Shown piece after piece: positions 41,970 to 51,283 of a stretch of 64,000 bases of DNA. Each line of letters starts with the position of its first letter. Positions within the stretch are counted from its first letter, which is position 1. Below the pieces are notes generated by a model. The model had not been told where the DNA came from, ran no database searches, and was given only the letters and a program-made list of their open reading frames with translations. The position numbers and the translations under genes are program-made. Where the stretch lies: assembly GCF_032380675.1 (NCBI RefSeq), contig NZ_JAWDIX010000001.1, forward strand, positions 1,364,001 through 1,428,000, given 5' to 3'. The DNA comes from Anaerolentibacter hominis. GTDB taxonomy: Bacteria; Bacillota; Clostridia; Lachnospirales; Lachnospiraceae.

Positions 41970-42021
41970 TTGACATTTGACCATGCCTAGCATACAATAA
42001 GAAAAAAGAGACCGAACAGTC
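41970..42021 (+). promoter_or_regulatory. Promoter and possible operator of the TetR-type gene
   Basis: TTGACA (41970-41975) and TACAAT (41993-41998) are 17 bases apart. Just downstream, GAC-CGAACA-GTC (42010-42021) is a weak dyad where a TetR-family repressor could act on its own transcription. The promoter is well supported, the operator is a guess. Confidence 0.65.
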
Positions 42022-42038
42022 GCTTTTGGAGGCGGAAG

Positions 42039-42623
42039 ATGGGAAACAAAGGAGAAAATACCAGAAATCGTATTAGAGAGACGGCTTTAGGGCTGTTTTC
42101 AGAAAGAGGATATCTTGCAGTTTCCATGCAGGATATCTGCGCAGCCTGCGGGCTGAGTAAGGGAGGACTCTACCGTCATTATGAGTCCAAAGAGCAGTTG
42201 TTTATCGACTTACTTTATGAAATGCAGTCGGAAGAAATGGAACGGGAGAAAAACCGCATTTTGGAAAACGAATCTGCTATTTCTATTTTGAAGGCGCTTT
42301 TGGAACATACGAAAGCAGAATTGATGTCAGATATTCCAACCATCAATTTCGCACTTTACGAATTTTGCATGGATAAGAGAGGGGCTGGCACAGAATTCAT
42401 CAGACAGCAGTTTGAACGAGGCAGGGAGTGCCTGGCACAGGTGATTGATTATGGCAGAAATCATGGTGAATTTCAAACCTCAGAGCCGGAAGAAGCGGCT
42501 GAGACCATTCTGATCCTGCTGGAAGGATTAAAGCTGATCCATGAGGCGGCTCCTTTTAAAACCGGTACAATGGAAGCCGTATTCAGCCAAATTTGGAGAA
42601 TCGTGGGGGCTAAGGAGCTATGA
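42039..42623 (+). CDS. TetR/AcrR-family transcriptional regulator
   Basis: The 194-residue protein has a TetR DNA-binding domain (about 8-55; RIRETALGLFSERGYLAVSM, CGLSKGGLYRHYESKEQLF) and an all-helical ligand domain. ATG 42039 follows GGAGGCGG. It overlaps the next gene by four bases (ATGA), so it is co-transcribed with a CPBP-family membrane protease and probably regulates that operon. The inducer is unknown. Confidence 0.93.
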   Translation: MGNKGENTRNRIRETALGLFSERGYLAVSMQDICAACGLSKGGLYRHYESKEQLFIDLLYEMQSEEMEREKNRILENESAISILKALLEHTKAELMSDIPTINFALYEFCMDKRGAGTEFIRQQFERGRECLAQVIDYGRNHGEFQTSEPEEAAETILILLEGLKLIHEAAPFKTGTMEAVFSQIWRIVGAKEL

Positions 42624-43468
42624 CTGGAAAAACCAGAATGTTACGAAGGATTCTTATCTTATTTCTGCTGTGCAGCGCCATCGAGTATACGGAATTTTTG
42701 TTTATCAAGACCGATCAGACTGTTCTGGGGGAAAATGTAATCTGTAAACTGGCTGTTATAGCCGTTATTGCCATATCTCTGTTCCGGCAGAAAAAGGGCT
42801 GGGGGGATCTGGGCTTTCGCAGAACCGGGATATTCAAAGGCATGCTGTATGGCTTTTTACTGGGTGCCGTCACCTTCTTCTTTTCTTATCTGATTGAATT
42901 TATCGTTTTATTTTCCATGGGAAGGCAGCCCCATCTGGAACTGTTCGTGACCAATTTTGCCCTGACAGGACAGAATGTCACCGGTCTGTCGGCAGGCGCG
43001 TTCCTTATCTGCATCGGCGGCAATATCCTCAATGTGTGGGCAGAGGAGGGCCTGTTCCGCGGACTTTTTTTCAAGCTGGGCAAAGAATCCTGTTCCCAGA
43101 CTGGCGCTAACTTTCTGCAGGCCCTGCTGTTTGGTGTCTGGCATATCGTAATGGTGGTTCAGTGGTCAGCCGAAGGTCAGCTGGATATGGGACAGGCGCT
43201 GATCATGGCGGCGGGGTATGTGCTTCTCGCCGGGATACTGGGATATGAGTGGGGGCTGTGCGCCGCACTGACCGGAACACTCTGGACCGGTGTTTTTGAA
43301 CATTTCTTTAATAACTTGATTGGCAACAGCCTTCACATGGTGACAGCGGGAGGGATTGACGAACTGCAGATTCTGCGCATTGTGCTTTCCAATATTCTTT
43401 CACTCGCCATTGTTCTGATTTTTGCCCGGAGGAAGTTTGAAACAAAAGCGGTTTCAAACTGCTTATGA
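42620..43468 (+). CDS. CPBP-family intramembrane glutamic protease
   Basis: The 282-residue membrane protein has about seven or eight hydrophobic segments and the CPBP/Abi motifs: EEGLFRG (two Glu and Arg, about residue 142), FGVWH (about 172) and HFFNN (about 230). Members cleave membrane proteins or prenylated substrates; in bacteria some protect against bacteriocins. ATG 42620 is coupled to the TetR-type gene, so expression is probably repressed until a signal arrives. The substrate is unknown. Confidence 0.88.
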   Translation: MTGKTRMLRRILILFLLCSAIEYTEFLFIKTDQTVLGENVICKLAVIAVIAISLFRQKKGWGDLGFRRTGIFKGMLYGFLLGAVTFFFSYLIEFIVLFSMGRQPHLELFVTNFALTGQNVTGLSAGAFLICIGGNILNVWAEEGLFRGLFFKLGKESCSQTGANFLQALLFGVWHIVMVVQWSAEGQLDMGQALIMAAGYVLLAGILGYEWGLCAALTGTLWTGVFEHFFNNLIGNSLHMVTAGGIDELQILRIVLSNILSLAIVLIFARRKFETKAVSNCL

Positions 43469-43587
43469 ATGCAATATCGCAGGTGAACCATATTGCACGG
43501 GTATAAGAAGGATAAATTCACTTTTTCACCTTTCAATCATATGATAAAGAAAACCCGAAAAACGTCATAAACGGCAGAAGGAGGGTT

Positions 43588-43854
43588 ATGGAGGACCAAT
43601 ACCGGGAGCGGATGCTGAAACGGCTTCACTTGCCCGCCGACGTGATGGAGGGGGCACCGATTTTGACGATGATGGGAAAAAACCAGATTTATCTGGAAAA
43701 TTACAGAGGAATTCTGGAGTACGACGACAAGCTGGTGAAGGTGCAGACGAAAATGGGAGTTCTGGTGATCAGCGGCAAAAATATCTGTATCGACAGTTTC
43801 GATGTGGACGAAATGGAGATAACGGGTACATTTCATGATATCTGCTATCAATAA
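43588..43854 (+). CDS. yqfC: Sporulation protein YqfC
   Basis: The 88-residue protein is of the YabP/YqfC family, made in the mother cell under sigma-E in B. subtilis. The sequence NQIYLENYRGILEYDDKLVKVQTK and VISGKNICIDSFDVDEMEITG gives the family beta-rich pattern. The start is ATG 43588 after AAGGAGG. A loose stem TGCAATAT/ATATTGCA lies upstream at 43470-43497. I could not identify a clear sigma-E promoter. It is followed by yqfD, the conserved partner. Confidence 0.9.
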   Translation: MEDQYRERMLKRLHLPADVMEGAPILTMMGKNQIYLENYRGILEYDDKLVKVQTKMGVLVISGKNICIDSFDVDEMEITGTFHDICYQ

Positions 43855-43984
43855 AAGGTTGGCGGAAAAGTTTCCGGCGGGGATGCATATACTGTTCTGA
43901 GAAGATGATGAGGAGAGAGCAGATTGCGCGTTGAGGCTGTTCCATTCGGGGAAGGCTCAAAACGGAAATTGCAGAAATTTGTTT

Positions 43985-45202
43985 ATGCTGAAACGGCTGT
44001 ATTATTTTCTGTGCGGATATGTAACAGTCAGGGTCTGGGGCGGATACGGAGAACGATTCCTGAATTTGTGCTCTGGTAAAAATATAAAACTGTGGAAATT
44101 AAAAAGAAACCGGAAATACTTTGAATTTAGTATGAAAGCGGCACAGGTCAAGTCTCTGAAGCCTCTTCTGAAAAAAACCGGAATGAGGCTTAAAATACTG
44201 AAAAAAGCCGGGCTTCCCTTCCTGCTTCACCGATACCGGAAAAGGAAGGCTTTTTTTGTTGGATTTCTTGGCTTTTTTGCGGTTATTTATGGACTGTCCC
44301 TATTTTTATGGAACATAGAAATTCTGGGCAACTATCGTTACAGCAGTGAATTTCTTATGAAATATTTTGTTTCCGAGGGCTATTGTATCGGGCGGCGTCT
44401 TTCCGATATTGACTGCAACAGCCTGGAGCAGCAGATGAGAAAAGACTACAGTGATATTGGCTGGGTGTCGGCGGAAATAAAGGGTGCCAGACTGATTGTA
44501 AAGGTACAGGAAACCAATAAAACGGCAGAGGGAAAAACAGAAGGAGAACCATCTCATCTGGCCTCCAGTGTAACCGGAAAAGTCGTTTCAATTATAACCA
44601 GAAAAGGAACGCCACAGGTAAAAATGGGAGACGAAGTAAATCCGGATGATGTGCTCATCTCCGGCGTGGTAAACATTATTGGTGATAATGAGACGGAGGT
44701 TGGCACAGAACTTGTGGAGGCTGACGGAGACGTGTACATAGAAACTTCTGTCCGTTATTTTGATCATTTTCCGATGGATCATACCGTCAAACAGTTCACC
44801 GGCAAAAAGAAATATGCACTGCGCATAACCGCCTGGAATCAGCATTTATGGATTCCACTTTTTGTCAATCCGTATGAAAGCTGCGATATTGTAACAGACT
44901 ATAAAAATGTGCCGGAAGAATTTAAGAATTTATTTCCGGTTGGCCTGTCGGTGTCAAAATATAGAGAGTATACGGAAGAAACGGTTCATTACACAGAGGA
45001 GGAAGCCAGAAGTCTGGCGGAGAAACGACTGGATCTCTACCTCCAAAAATTAATAGAAAAAGGGGTTTCAATTATTAAAAATAATGTTAAAATAGTTATG
45101 GACGAGACGACCTGTATCGCGGAAGGGGAAGTTATCGTGCAAGAAAAAATGGAGAAGCGGAAGGTGATAGCAGCGGATGAGTATCATAGAGACCTTGATT
45201 GA
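43985..45202 (+). CDS. yqfD: Sporulation protein YqfD
   Basis: The protein of about 405 residues has the family N-terminal domain (LKRLYYFLCGYVTVRVWGGY), one membrane segment at about 92-112 (FFVGFLGFFAVIYGLSLFLW), and an extracytoplasmic region of strands with VTGKVVSIITRKGTPQVKMG and the internal YRYSSEFLMKY. It acts in mother-cell stage IV sporulation. The start is uncertain: ATG 43985 fits the family N-terminus but lacks a clear site; an in-frame TTG at 43931 lies 15 bases after GAGGAG. The end overlaps phoH by 26 bases. Confidence 0.88.
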   Translation: MLKRLYYFLCGYVTVRVWGGYGERFLNLCSGKNIKLWKLKRNRKYFEFSMKAAQVKSLKPLLKKTGMRLKILKKAGLPFLLHRYRKRKAFFVGFLGFFAVIYGLSLFLWNIEILGNYRYSSEFLMKYFVSEGYCIGRRLSDIDCNSLEQQMRKDYSDIGWVSAEIKGARLIVKVQETNKTAEGKTEGEPSHLASSVTGKVVSIITRKGTPQVKMGDEVNPDDVLISGVVNIIGDNETEVGTELVEADGDVYIETSVRYFDHFPMDHTVKQFTGKKKYALRITAWNQHLWIPLFVNPYESCDIVTDYKNVPEEFKNLFPVGLSVSKYREYTEETVHYTEEEARSLAEKRLDLYLQKLIEKGVSIIKNNVKIVMDETTCIAEGEVIVQEKMEKRKVIAADEYHRDLD

Positions 45203-46202
45203 TATTCCGGCCGAACACGAAAAGAATGTTTTTGGTGAGCTGGATGCTTATATAAAACTGATTGAAAAGACATTGAATGTGACTATTGTAATACGAAGCG
45301 GCGAGATCAAGCTGATTGGCGAGGAAGCGAACGTTGCAAAGGCCAAACGGGTATTTACCCGTCTGGTGGATTCATCCAAAAGAGGCGAAGAGATTACCGA
45401 ACAGAAGGTGAGTTATGCAATCTCTTTGAATATGGAGGAAGGGGACGACGCCCTGGCACAGATTGACTCCGATCTGATCTGCCACACCATTCAGGGCAAG
45501 CCGATCAAGCCCAAAACCCTGGGCCAGAAGAAGTATGTGGATCAGATCAGGAAGAAGATGATTGTGTTCGGCATCGGGCCGGCCGGTACAGGAAAGACTT
45601 ACCTGGCAATGGCGATGGCCATCCATGCGTTTAAGAACGATGAGGTAAGCCGGATTATTCTCACCAGACCGGCAATTGAGGCCGGAGAAAAGCTGGGTTT
45701 TCTGCCTGGTGATCTTCAGAGCAAAGTAGATCCGTACCTGAGACCTCTCTATGATGCCCTGTATCAGATTATGGGGCCTGAGAGCTATCTGAGAAATACG
45801 GAGAAGGGCCTCATTGAGGTGGCGCCTCTTGCCTATATGAGAGGGCGTACACTGGATAATGCATTTATCATACTGGATGAGGCGCAGAATACCACACCGG
45901 CACAGATGAAGATGTTCCTGACCAGAATCGGGTTTGGATCTAAAGTTATTGTGACCGGCGATCTGACCCAGAAGGATCTTCCTACCGGTACGAACTCCGG
46001 GCTTGACGAAGCGGTACGGGTTCTTGGCAAGGTCGACGATATCGGTTTTTCTTATCTGACCAGCCAGGATGTAGTAAGACATCCTCTGGTACAGAAGATT
46101 GTAAAAGCCTATGACGAATATGAATCGAGAAAGACAAGGCCGCAGCCGGCGGTTTATGACGGAAGAAAAAAGAAAACCGGCGGACCCGGCAGGAGAAAAT
46201 AA
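45177..46202 (+). CDS. phoH: PhoH-family ATPase
   Basis: The 341-residue cytoplasmic protein has an N-terminal KH-like region, then a P-loop ATPase with GIGPAGTGKTYLAMAMA (about 125-141) and Walker B-like FIILDEAQNTTPAQMKMFL. PhoH-like proteins are thought to act in RNA metabolism; the pairing with ybeY is very widely conserved and supports a role in rRNA maturation. The start is ATG 45177 after AAGGTGATAG. It overlaps ybeY by one base. Confidence 0.93.
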   Translation: MSIIETLIDIPAEHEKNVFGELDAYIKLIEKTLNVTIVIRSGEIKLIGEEANVAKAKRVFTRLVDSSKRGEEITEQKVSYAISLNMEEGDDALAQIDSDLICHTIQGKPIKPKTLGQKKYVDQIRKKMIVFGIGPAGTGKTYLAMAMAIHAFKNDEVSRIILTRPAIEAGEKLGFLPGDLQSKVDPYLRPLYDALYQIMGPESYLRNTEKGLIEVAPLAYMRGRTLDNAFIILDEAQNTTPAQMKMFLTRIGFGSKVIVTGDLTQKDLPTGTNSGLDEAVRVLGKVDDIGFSYLTSQDVVRHPLVQKIVKAYDEYESRKTRPQPAVYDGRKKKTGGPGRRK

Positions 46203-46699
46203 TGACAGTTCATGTAGAGTGGGAAGTAGAGGACGAGTTCGGTTTTGATGTGGAAGAACTGGCGGACCGGGTGGTGGAAGCGGTTCTGGATGCGGAGAAC
46301 TGCCCTTATGAAGCGGAAGTCAATGTTGTAATTACAGATAATGAAGCGATCCGGGAAGTAAACCGGGAATACCGGAACCTGGATGCAGCGACAGATGTTC
46401 TTTCTTTTCCCATGGTGGAATACAAGCAAACAGCTGATTTTTCCGGTCTGGAGGAGGAACAGGCGGACTGTTTTCATCCGGATACGGGCGAGCTGATACT
46501 GGGGGATATCATGATATCCCAGGAGAGAGCCTTTTCCCAGGCACAGGAGTATGGACATTCTCCCTACCGGGAACTGGCTTTTCTGCTTGTACACAGTATG
46601 CTCCATCTGTGCGGATATGACCACATGGAGGAGGAAGAACGCAGGATTATGGAGAAGAGACAGGATGATTTGCTGGACATGCTCTCGATCCATCGCTGA
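46202..46699 (+). CDS. ybeY: Endoribonuclease YbeY (rRNA maturation)
   Basis: YbeY is a zinc-dependent endonuclease in 16S rRNA 3'-end processing and ribosome quality control. The 165-residue protein has the metal signature HSMLHLCGYDHMEEEE with three His in H-x3-H-x5-H spacing near residue 138, and the earlier NREYRNLDAATDVLSFPM. The start is ATG 46202, sharing one base with the phoH stop, with AGGAG upstream. Confidence 0.94.
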   Translation: MTVHVEWEVEDEFGFDVEELADRVVEAVLDAENCPYEAEVNVVITDNEAIREVNREYRNLDAATDVLSFPMVEYKQTADFSGLEEEQADCFHPDTGELILGDIMISQERAFSQAQEYGHSPYRELAFLLVHSMLHLCGYDHMEEEERRIMEKRQDDLLDMLSIHR

Positions 46700-46720
46700 A
46701 CTTAGAAGGGGACATAAGAT

Positions 46721-47833
46721 ATGAAGAAATTTGGATATATCGTATTAGTATGCATTATGATGGCAGGACTGTTATCCGGCTGCAAGAAGAAGGAAGAGCC
46801 GCCTGTGCAGGATCAGGTTCAGGTGCCTGAGCCGGAACCCACACCCACACCCGTACCGGAGCCGGAGCCGGTACCGGAGGAACCAAAGCTTCCGGAGGGG
46901 ATGGTATACAGCCAGCTCACCGGTGAACCGGTAAAGGAAGAACTGGCGAAGAAAAGGCCTTATGCCATTGTATTTAATAACATTTCCTATGCTAATCCCC
47001 AGAGCGGAACCTCTCAGGCTTCTATTCTTTACGAGGCGCTGGCGGAGGGAGGCATTACCAGGATGCTAGGCATCTATGAGGATATCGGGGGTCTGGAGCG
47101 GATCGGTTCCATCCGGAGTGCGAGACATTATTTTGTCAGCTTTGCGGACGAATACGATGCTATTTTTGTGCATTACGGTCATACTAAATACGCGACAGCG
47201 AAAATTTCAGATTTAAAAGTGAACAATTTAAGCGGTCTGTCCGGAATCGGGACAACTGTATTCTACAGAGATAATTCCATCAAGGCGCCTCACAATGCCT
47301 TTGCCAGCGAGAAGGGCATCCTTGCCGGTACCGAGAAGCTGAAATACCGCACGGACCGGAAGGAAGACTGGGAGAATCATTTTTCTTTCCACGAGGAGGA
47401 TACGGAACTGACCGGAGGCAAGAAGGCAGAGAAGGTTACGCTGGGATTTTCTTCCTATACTTCGCCGTATTTTACATATGACAGCGAAAATAAAGTATAT
47501 CAGCGCTTCCAGTTTAAAAAAGCTCATGTAGATGCAAATACAGGAAAACAGCTTACGTTTAAGAACATTATTATACAGCTGGTAAAAGAGTGGAATATTG
47601 ATAAAAACGGCTACCAGACCATGGATCTTGAAAATTCCAAGGGAAAGGGCTACTATATCACAGACGGAAAATATGTTCCGATTACCTGGCAGAAGAACGA
47701 ATCTACGAAAAAGATGAATTATTATGATGAGTCGGGAGAGCGTCTGACGATCAATCCTGGAAAGACGTTTATCGCAGTATATCCCAATAATCGGACGGAA
47801 CAGCTTAAGATGGAAGGGGCGTCCGAAAAGTAG
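46721..47833 (+). CDS. YerB-like DUF3048 lipoprotein
   Basis: The 370-residue protein has a lipoprotein signal peptide ending in LLSGC (Cys21), so it is anchored outside the membrane. A Pro/Glu/Val-rich linker (about 30-57) follows, then a DUF3048 domain with RPYAIVFNNISYANPQSG, GGITRMLGIYED and RIGSIRSARHYFVSFADEYD. A C-terminal strand domain ends the protein. The function of the family is not established to me. The start is ATG 46721 after AGAAGGGG. Confidence 0.87.
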   Translation: MKKFGYIVLVCIMMAGLLSGCKKKEEPPVQDQVQVPEPEPTPTPVPEPEPVPEEPKLPEGMVYSQLTGEPVKEELAKKRPYAIVFNNISYANPQSGTSQASILYEALAEGGITRMLGIYEDIGGLERIGSIRSARHYFVSFADEYDAIFVHYGHTKYATAKISDLKVNNLSGLSGIGTTVFYRDNSIKAPHNAFASEKGILAGTEKLKYRTDRKEDWENHFSFHEEDTELTGGKKAEKVTLGFSSYTSPYFTYDSENKVYQRFQFKKAHVDANTGKQLTFKNIIIQLVKEWNIDKNGYQTMDLENSKGKGYYITDGKYVPITWQKNESTKKMNYYDESGERLTINPGKTFIAVYPNNRTEQLKMEGASEK

Positions 47834-47916
47834 AAACGTCTGTACGGGGAATGTAATGAAGAGAAAAGCGGAAAGCGCACTGATCTCAATTTGATCTGTG
47901 CGGGAGCAGAAACATT

Positions 47917-49545
47917 ATGAGTCAACGTAAAGAAAAAACAAATTTCCTGGCCCAGGGGTCGATTCTGGCGGTGTCCGGAATCATTGTCCGGCTGATCGGC
48001 CTGCTGTATCGGATTCCGGTAGTCAATATCATCGGTGAGGAGGGCAGCGGCTACTATACCATTGCCTTTGACATCTATAATATTGCCCTGATTCTATCTT
48101 CCTACAGCCTTCCGTTAGCGGTCTCAAAGCTGATGGCGGCCAGGGAAGTGAAGAGAAAGTACCGGGAATCTTTCCGGGTATTTGCCTGCGCCTTTTTGTT
48201 CGCAGCGGGCAGCGGCCTGGCTATGGCAGCCGTTATATTTTTCGGCGCGGACTGGATAGCCGCTAAGTTTTATAATCTTCCGGGAGTTGCAATCCCGCTG
48301 AAAATCCTGGCTCCGACGATTTTTGTCTGTGCTATACTGGGTGTCCTCCGGGGACTCTATCAGGGAAAACGGACCATGATCCCCACTGCGCTTTCTCAGA
48401 TTCTGGAGCAGGTTGTCAATGCGGCGGTCAGTATCGGCATGGCAAGCTGGCTGATGAAGAAATATGCAGGGCAGGAGCTGGCGGCCTCCTATGGCGCCTC
48501 AGGCTCCACAATCGGCACAGGGGCGGGAGCTCTGGTTGCACTCCTTTTTCTTCTGTTTGTATTTGCAGTATACTGGCCGGTTTTAAACCGGCAGATGCGC
48601 CGGGACAGAAGCAGTACCACCCAGTCTTACAGCGGTATCTTCAAAGTGCTGGTCTGGACCATCATACCGGTTATACTGAGCCAGACGATCTATCAGGTCA
48701 GCGGTGTGATTGATAACTCCCTGTTCAGCAAAATCATGGAAGGGCGGGGGATGGCCTATGAACTGCGAAGTTCTCTGGTGGGTGTCTACGGTTCCAAATA
48801 CCGTACGCTGATCAATGTGCCGATCGCCATTTCCCAGGCTGTTTCCACCGCTATGGTGCCGAGCATGGTGGCCTCCTGTGTGAGAAACGACATGAAGGAT
48901 GTGGCTTCCAAGATAAAAAGCGCTATTAAATTTAACATGATGATTGCCATTCCTGCCGCGGTGGGCATGGGCGTGCTGGCAAAGCCCATTATCTCTATGC
49001 TGTTTGCAGGTTCCAGCGATATTGCCTATCAGATTATGGCGGCGGGGGCTCTGGCGGTTGTTTTTTATGCCCTTTCTACCGTAACCAACGGGGTACTGCA
49101 GGGAATCAACCGGATGAAGCTGCCGGTCATCCATTCTGCCATCGCCCTGGTGATTCATCTGGTGCTGGTGGTAGTGCTGCTTAAATTTACTGATCTGGGT
49201 ATTTTTGCCCTGGTGATCGGGAATATGGTATTTCCACTGGTAGTTGCGATTCTGAACTGGATCGCGATTGACCGGGAACTTCCCTATCATCAGGAAATTT
49301 ATACAACGTTTGTTGTGCCTTTTCTGTCGTCGATTGTTATGGGCGCAGCCGCTTATTTCTCGTATAAGGGGCTGTATGCACTGATTAAGAGCAATACGGC
49401 AGCCACGCTGCTGGCGATTGTGATTGCGGTGCTGATTTACGGCATCGGTATTATTTTACTGAAAGGATTTGAGAGAGAAGAGCTCAGCGCTGTCCCAGGA
49501 GGGCGGACTTTAGTCTCTCTGCTGGAAAAACTGCACTTGATGTAA
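47917..49545 (+). CDS. MOP-superfamily lipid flippase, SpoVB/MurJ-like
   Basis: The 542-residue membrane protein has about 14 hydrophobic segments with the family start FLAQGSILAVSGIIVRLIGLLYRIP kept in pieces, and RGLYQGKRTMIPTALSQILEQ in the middle. These proteins move undecaprenyl-linked sugars across the membrane for peptidoglycan or spore cortex. Sequence alone does not separate SpoVB (spore), MurJ-type (vegetative) or capsule flippases. The start is ATG 47917 after GGGAGCAG. Confidence 0.87.
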   Translation: MSQRKEKTNFLAQGSILAVSGIIVRLIGLLYRIPVVNIIGEEGSGYYTIAFDIYNIALILSSYSLPLAVSKLMAAREVKRKYRESFRVFACAFLFAAGSGLAMAAVIFFGADWIAAKFYNLPGVAIPLKILAPTIFVCAILGVLRGLYQGKRTMIPTALSQILEQVVNAAVSIGMASWLMKKYAGQELAASYGASGSTIGTGAGALVALLFLLFVFAVYWPVLNRQMRRDRSSTTQSYSGIFKVLVWTIIPVILSQTIYQVSGVIDNSLFSKIMEGRGMAYELRSSLVGVYGSKYRTLINVPIAISQAVSTAMVPSMVASCVRNDMKDVASKIKSAIKFNMMIAIPAAVGMGVLAKPIISMLFAGSSDIAYQIMAAGALAVVFYALSTVTNGVLQGINRMKLPVIHSAIALVIHLVLVVVLLKFTDLGIFALVIGNMVFPLVVAILNWIAIDRELPYHQEIYTTFVVPFLSSIVMGAAAYFSYKGLYALIKSNTAATLLAIVIAVLIYGIGIILLKGFEREELSAVPGGRTLVSLLEKLHLM

Positions 49546-49638
49546 CGGATTCACCGGCCATGCATGGTGCCTTCCTTATGACTATGGAATAAACTAGTAA
49601 TAAGTCGTCCATACTATAGCCATAAGGAGGTTTTGCGT

Positions 49639-50028
49639 ATGAAAAGGACTTATATTGCTGTCCTCGGTGCTCTTGCTTGTCTTGCGCTGCTGGTAACCAT
49701 TCTGCTGGTTACAGCGGATACAGACAGTGCGCAACAGGATCAGGCCGTACTGCCGGAACCGATTCCCGCACCGGCCACGCCGCTGGGAAATGCAAATGAA
49801 GAGATAAATGAAGCGGATCAGGATCAGGAACTGCCGGAAGGCGCTTATTATATACGGATGCAGGATGGATTTGTAACTGTTTTTTATAGTGACGGGAATA
49901 CCATATATGAGGAGACTGGTATCCGGGTGGATACCCTGCCATTGCAGGAACAGGAAAAGATTAAAGCGGGTTTTTCGGTCTCTTCCGAGGAAGAACTATA
50001 CAGCATTTTGGAGACATATTCCAGTTAG
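49639..50028 (+). CDS. Small membrane-anchored BofC-like protein
   Basis: The 129-residue protein has an N-terminal signal/anchor segment (about 5-26, YIAVLGALACLALLVTILLV), a Pro/Ala/Glu/Asp-rich linker, and a C-terminal domain that resembles the end of BofC (YYIRMQDGFVTVFYSDGNT, VDTLPLQEQEKIKAGFSVSS, EEELYSILE). BofC controls the sigma-K checkpoint in B. subtilis forespores. The likeness is by eye, so the assignment is moderate. The start is ATG 49639, eight bases after AAGGAGG. Confidence 0.6.
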   Translation: MKRTYIAVLGALACLALLVTILLVTADTDSAQQDQAVLPEPIPAPATPLGNANEEINEADQDQELPEGAYYIRMQDGFVTVFYSDGNTIYEETGIRVDTLPLQEQEKIKAGFSVSSEEELYSILETYSS

Positions 50029-50041
50029 GAGTACGATAGGG

Positions 50042-51283
50042 ATGCAAGCGGATACCATTGTCATCGGAGGCGGCGCTTCCGGTCTGATGGCTGCTCTGTC
50101 ATGCGGAAAGCATGGGGAAAATATTTCGGGCAAAAGAAATATTTTGATATTAGAGCACAAAGATAAAATAGGTAAAAAGATACTGGCAACCGGCAACGGA
50201 AAATGTAATTATACCAATCTGGTGCAGAAGCCGGACTGTTATCACAGTCAGGACCCGGCTTTTGTGCAGAGGGTGCTGTCTGCGTTTGATGAACAGCAGA
50301 CGATAGAGTTTTTTAAAGAAATGGGTTTGTTTCCGAAGGTGAAAAATGGGTATGTATATCCCATGTCGGAGCAGGCCCGTTCTGTCGTTGTGCTGCTGGA
50401 GACAGAGCTGAAACGCCTTGGTGTACGGATACAAACGGGTGTACATGTATCCGGAATCAGGAAAAAGAAAGGACTTTTTTCTGTTGAAACAGAGAAGGGT
50501 ACTTATAAGGCAGGCCAGGTGATACTGGCAGCCGGCGGAATGGCATATCCGTCCCTGGGATCTGACGGGAGCGGATACAAGCTGGCCGAATCACTTGGAC
50601 ATCATATTACGCCGCTTGTACCTGCGCTGACCGGTTTTCAGTGTGCGGGAGGGTTTTTTAAGAAAACGGCAGGGGTAAGAACGGGAGGCAGAATTACATT
50701 TTTCCTTCCGGATCATAAATGTGTCTCTTCCCAGGGAGAGCTGCAGCTGACCTCTTATGGGATATCCGGGATACCGGTCTTTGAGGTTTCCTCCGAGGCG
50801 GGCAGGGCCATGGCCCATGGCGGAAAACTGCGGGCAGAGATCGACTTTCTGCCGGAATTTTCCCGGGAAGAGCTGACGGAACAATTAATAAAGCTGAACA
50901 GTGTATATCCCGGCAGGAATACCGAGATACTCTTAACCGGACTTCTCAATCAGAAGCTGGCCTGGGGGATTCTAAACGAAGCAGGACTTCTGAATGCAGA
51001 CGGACTGACAGAGGATCAGGCCGGACTGCTGAGCAGATGGATCAAGCGCTTTCCGGTACAGGTACTGAAGGTAAATGACTTTGCCCAGGCCCAGGTGACG
51101 GCAGGGGGAATACATACGTCGGAGATAGATCCGGACACGATGGAATCCCGGCTGGTGAAGGGACTTTATCTGACCGGAGAACTGGTGGATGTGGACGGGA
51201 CCTGCGGAGGCTATAATCTGCAGTGGGCCTGGAGCAGCGGATTTGTGGCCGGCAGGGCTGCAGGGAGGAACGAGATAATTTGA
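50042..51283 (+). CDS. FAD-dependent oxidoreductase, HI0933/BaiN-like
   Basis: The 413-residue flavoprotein has the Rossmann motif TIVIGGGASGLMAALSCG at the N-terminus, GKKILATGNGKCNYTN, VILAAGGMAYPSLGSDGSGY and the C-terminal GGIHTSEIDPDTMESR and GTCGGYNLQWAWSSG for FAD binding. BaiN relatives reduce unsaturated bile acid intermediates, but most members of this family have unknown substrates, so no bile role can be claimed. The start is ATG 50042, 11 bases after AGGAG. The stop overlaps the next gene's TTG. Confidence 0.87.
   Translation: MQADTIVIGGGASGLMAALSCGKHGENISGKRNILILEHKDKIGKKILATGNGKCNYTNLVQKPDCYHSQDPAFVQRVLSAFDEQQTIEFFKEMGLFPKVKNGYVYPMSEQARSVVVLLETELKRLGVRIQTGVHVSGIRKKKGLFSVETEKGTYKAGQVILAAGGMAYPSLGSDGSGYKLAESLGHHITPLVPALTGFQCAGGFFKKTAGVRTGGRITFFLPDHKCVSSQGELQLTSYGISGIPVFEVSSEAGRAMAHGGKLRAEIDFLPEFSREELTEQLIKLNSVYPGRNTEILLTGLLNQKLAWGILNEAGLLNADGLTEDQAGLLSRWIKRFPVQVLKVNDFAQAQVTAGGIHTSEIDPDTMESRLVKGLYLTGELVDVDGTCGGYNLQWAWSSGFVAGRAAGRNEII

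Noticed and set aside
50042..51283. Bile acid reductase (baiN) as a firm function
   Set aside because: The family is broad and most members are uncharacterised. No other bile acid genes are nearby.
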